Shown here in pieces: positions 4,970-5,566 of a stretch of DNA of 5,566 nt. The notes under the pieces are model-generated. The model did no database searches, was not told where the DNA came from, and saw only the letters and a program-made list of their open reading frames with translations. Location of the stretch: assembly GCA_013205335.1 (NCBI GenBank), contig JABMNB010000581.1, forward strand, positions 1 through 5,566. Reading direction: 5' to 3'. This stretch comes from Rhodospirillales bacterium (lineage in GTDB: Bacteria > Pseudomonadota > Alphaproteobacteria > Reyranellales > Reyranellaceae). Within the stretch, counting starts at the first letter, position 1, and every line of letters starts with the position of its first letter. A program made the position numbers and the translations under genes.

Positions 4970-5566
4970 TCAGGCCGGAGCAGCCGCAATGCCTTCTTTG
5001 CGCTCGCCGTGCACATAAAGCGGCTGGGCGCGACCCTCGATCACTTCGCGATTGATCACCACTTCCTCGACCCCGTCGAGCGACGGAAGGTCGTACATGG
5101 TGTCGAGCAAAACCGTCTCCATGATCGACCGCAGCCCGCGGGCGCCGGTCTTGCGCAGGATCGCCTTCTGGGCGACCGCGCGCAGGGCATCGTCGGAGAA
5201 CTTGAGCTTGACGCTCTCCATGTCGAACAGCCGCTGATACTGCTTGATCAGGGCGTTCTTCGGACGTGTCAGGATTTCGATCAGTGCGACCTCGTCGAGG
5301 TCCTCGAGGGTAGCGATGATCGGCAGGCGGCCGACGAACTCGGGAATCAGCCCGTAGCGCAGCAGATCCTCCGGCTCGAGGTCCTTCAGAATCTCGCCGG
5401 TCCGGCGATCCTCGGGGCCTCGAACCTCCGCGCCAAAGCCGATCGACGTGCCCTGGCGGCGCATCGAGATGATCTTGTCGAGGCCCGAGAAAGCGCCACC
5501 GCAGATGAACAGGATGTTAGTCGTGTCGACCTGCAGGAACTCCTGTTGCGGATGCTTGCGTCCGCC
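4970..5566 (-). CDS. clpX: ATP-dependent Clp protease ATP-binding subunit ClpX, C-terminal part
   Basis: The C-terminal 198 residues of ClpX, the AAA+ hexameric unfoldase that feeds tagged proteins into ClpP, are visible; the zinc-binding domain and Walker motifs lie beyond the right edge. Reading on the minus strand from 5566 it begins GGRKHPQQEFLQVDTTNILF. The RKH pore-entrance loop is at fragment residues 3-5. The ClpP-docking IGF tripeptide (GTSIGFGAEV) is at 42-44. The arginine-finger region PEFVGRLP has Arg at about 80. Sensor 2 GARGLR is at about 141-146, in the small AAA+ domain with LLDTMYDLPS. The presence of IGF shows a form able to bind ClpP. The tail ends EGIAAAPA and a TGA at 4972-4970. 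About half of the usual protein of around 420 residues is visible, and nothing in it is unusual. In alphaproteobacteria clpP normally lies upstream. Confidence 0.98.
   Translation of the reverse strand, partial: GGRKHPQQEFLQVDTTNILFICGGAFSGLDKIISMRRQGTSIGFGAEVRGPEDRRTGEILKDLEPEDLLRYGLIPEFVGRLPIIATLEDLDEVALIEILTRPKNALIKQYQRLFDMESVKLKFSDDALRAVAQKAILRKTGARGLRSIMETVLLDTMYDLPSLDGVEEVVINREVIEGRAQPLYVHGERKEGIAAAPA

Noticed and set aside
1..5566. CRISPR array, toxin-antitoxin pair, phage genes or an antiphage system
   Set aside because: There are no regularly spaced repeats beyond the IS ends and no small gene pairs. All coding space is taken by clpX, lon, hupB, the transposase and the cyclase fragment.

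Overview
The window looks like an alphaproteobacterial chromosome segment. The gene order clpX - lon - hupB - tRNA-Val(UAC), all on the minus strand, is the conserved alphaproteobacterial protease/HU cluster. The Lon, ClpX and HU sequences are of the usual alphaproteobacterial type, and the DNA is GC-rich. I cannot name the genus; an order such as Rhizobiales or Rhodospirillales is a guess.

Layout, in the direction of transcription (right to left). Positions 5566-4970 hold the C-terminal 198 residues of ClpX. A 174-bp gap (4796-4969) contains hairpins and a candidate heat-shock (RpoH-type) promoter. It is followed by the complete ATP-dependent protease gene lon (4795-2396), which ends at a textbook intrinsic terminator (2371-2335). 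Next is a 175-bp gap (2221-2395) that holds this terminator and a candidate sigma70-type promoter, then the nucleoid protein HU (2220-1948, GTG start) and tRNA-Val with an encoded CCA (1913-1839).

Past the tRNA the conserved order stops and accessory DNA begins. There are about 80 bp of unassigned sequence, then a complete ISNCY-like insertion sequence of about 1.5 kb (about 260-1758). It carries one DDE transposase gene read leftward, and each end carries two tandem copies of a 19-bp repeat. On the far side is a plus-strand fragment resembling the C-terminal TPR-like part of a class III adenylate/guanylate cyclase with an ATPase module. It is cut off by the IS, whose terminal repeat supplies the stop codon.

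The core genes form a protein quality-control and nucleoid group: ClpX unfolds substrates for ClpP, Lon degrades misfolded and regulatory proteins, and HU packages DNA. I see no clear undescribed system. The points most worth checking are the double-repeat architecture of the IS ends, the missing long target-site duplication, the RpoH-like promoter within a perfect dyad upstream of lon, and a dyad across the -35 of the hupB promoter.
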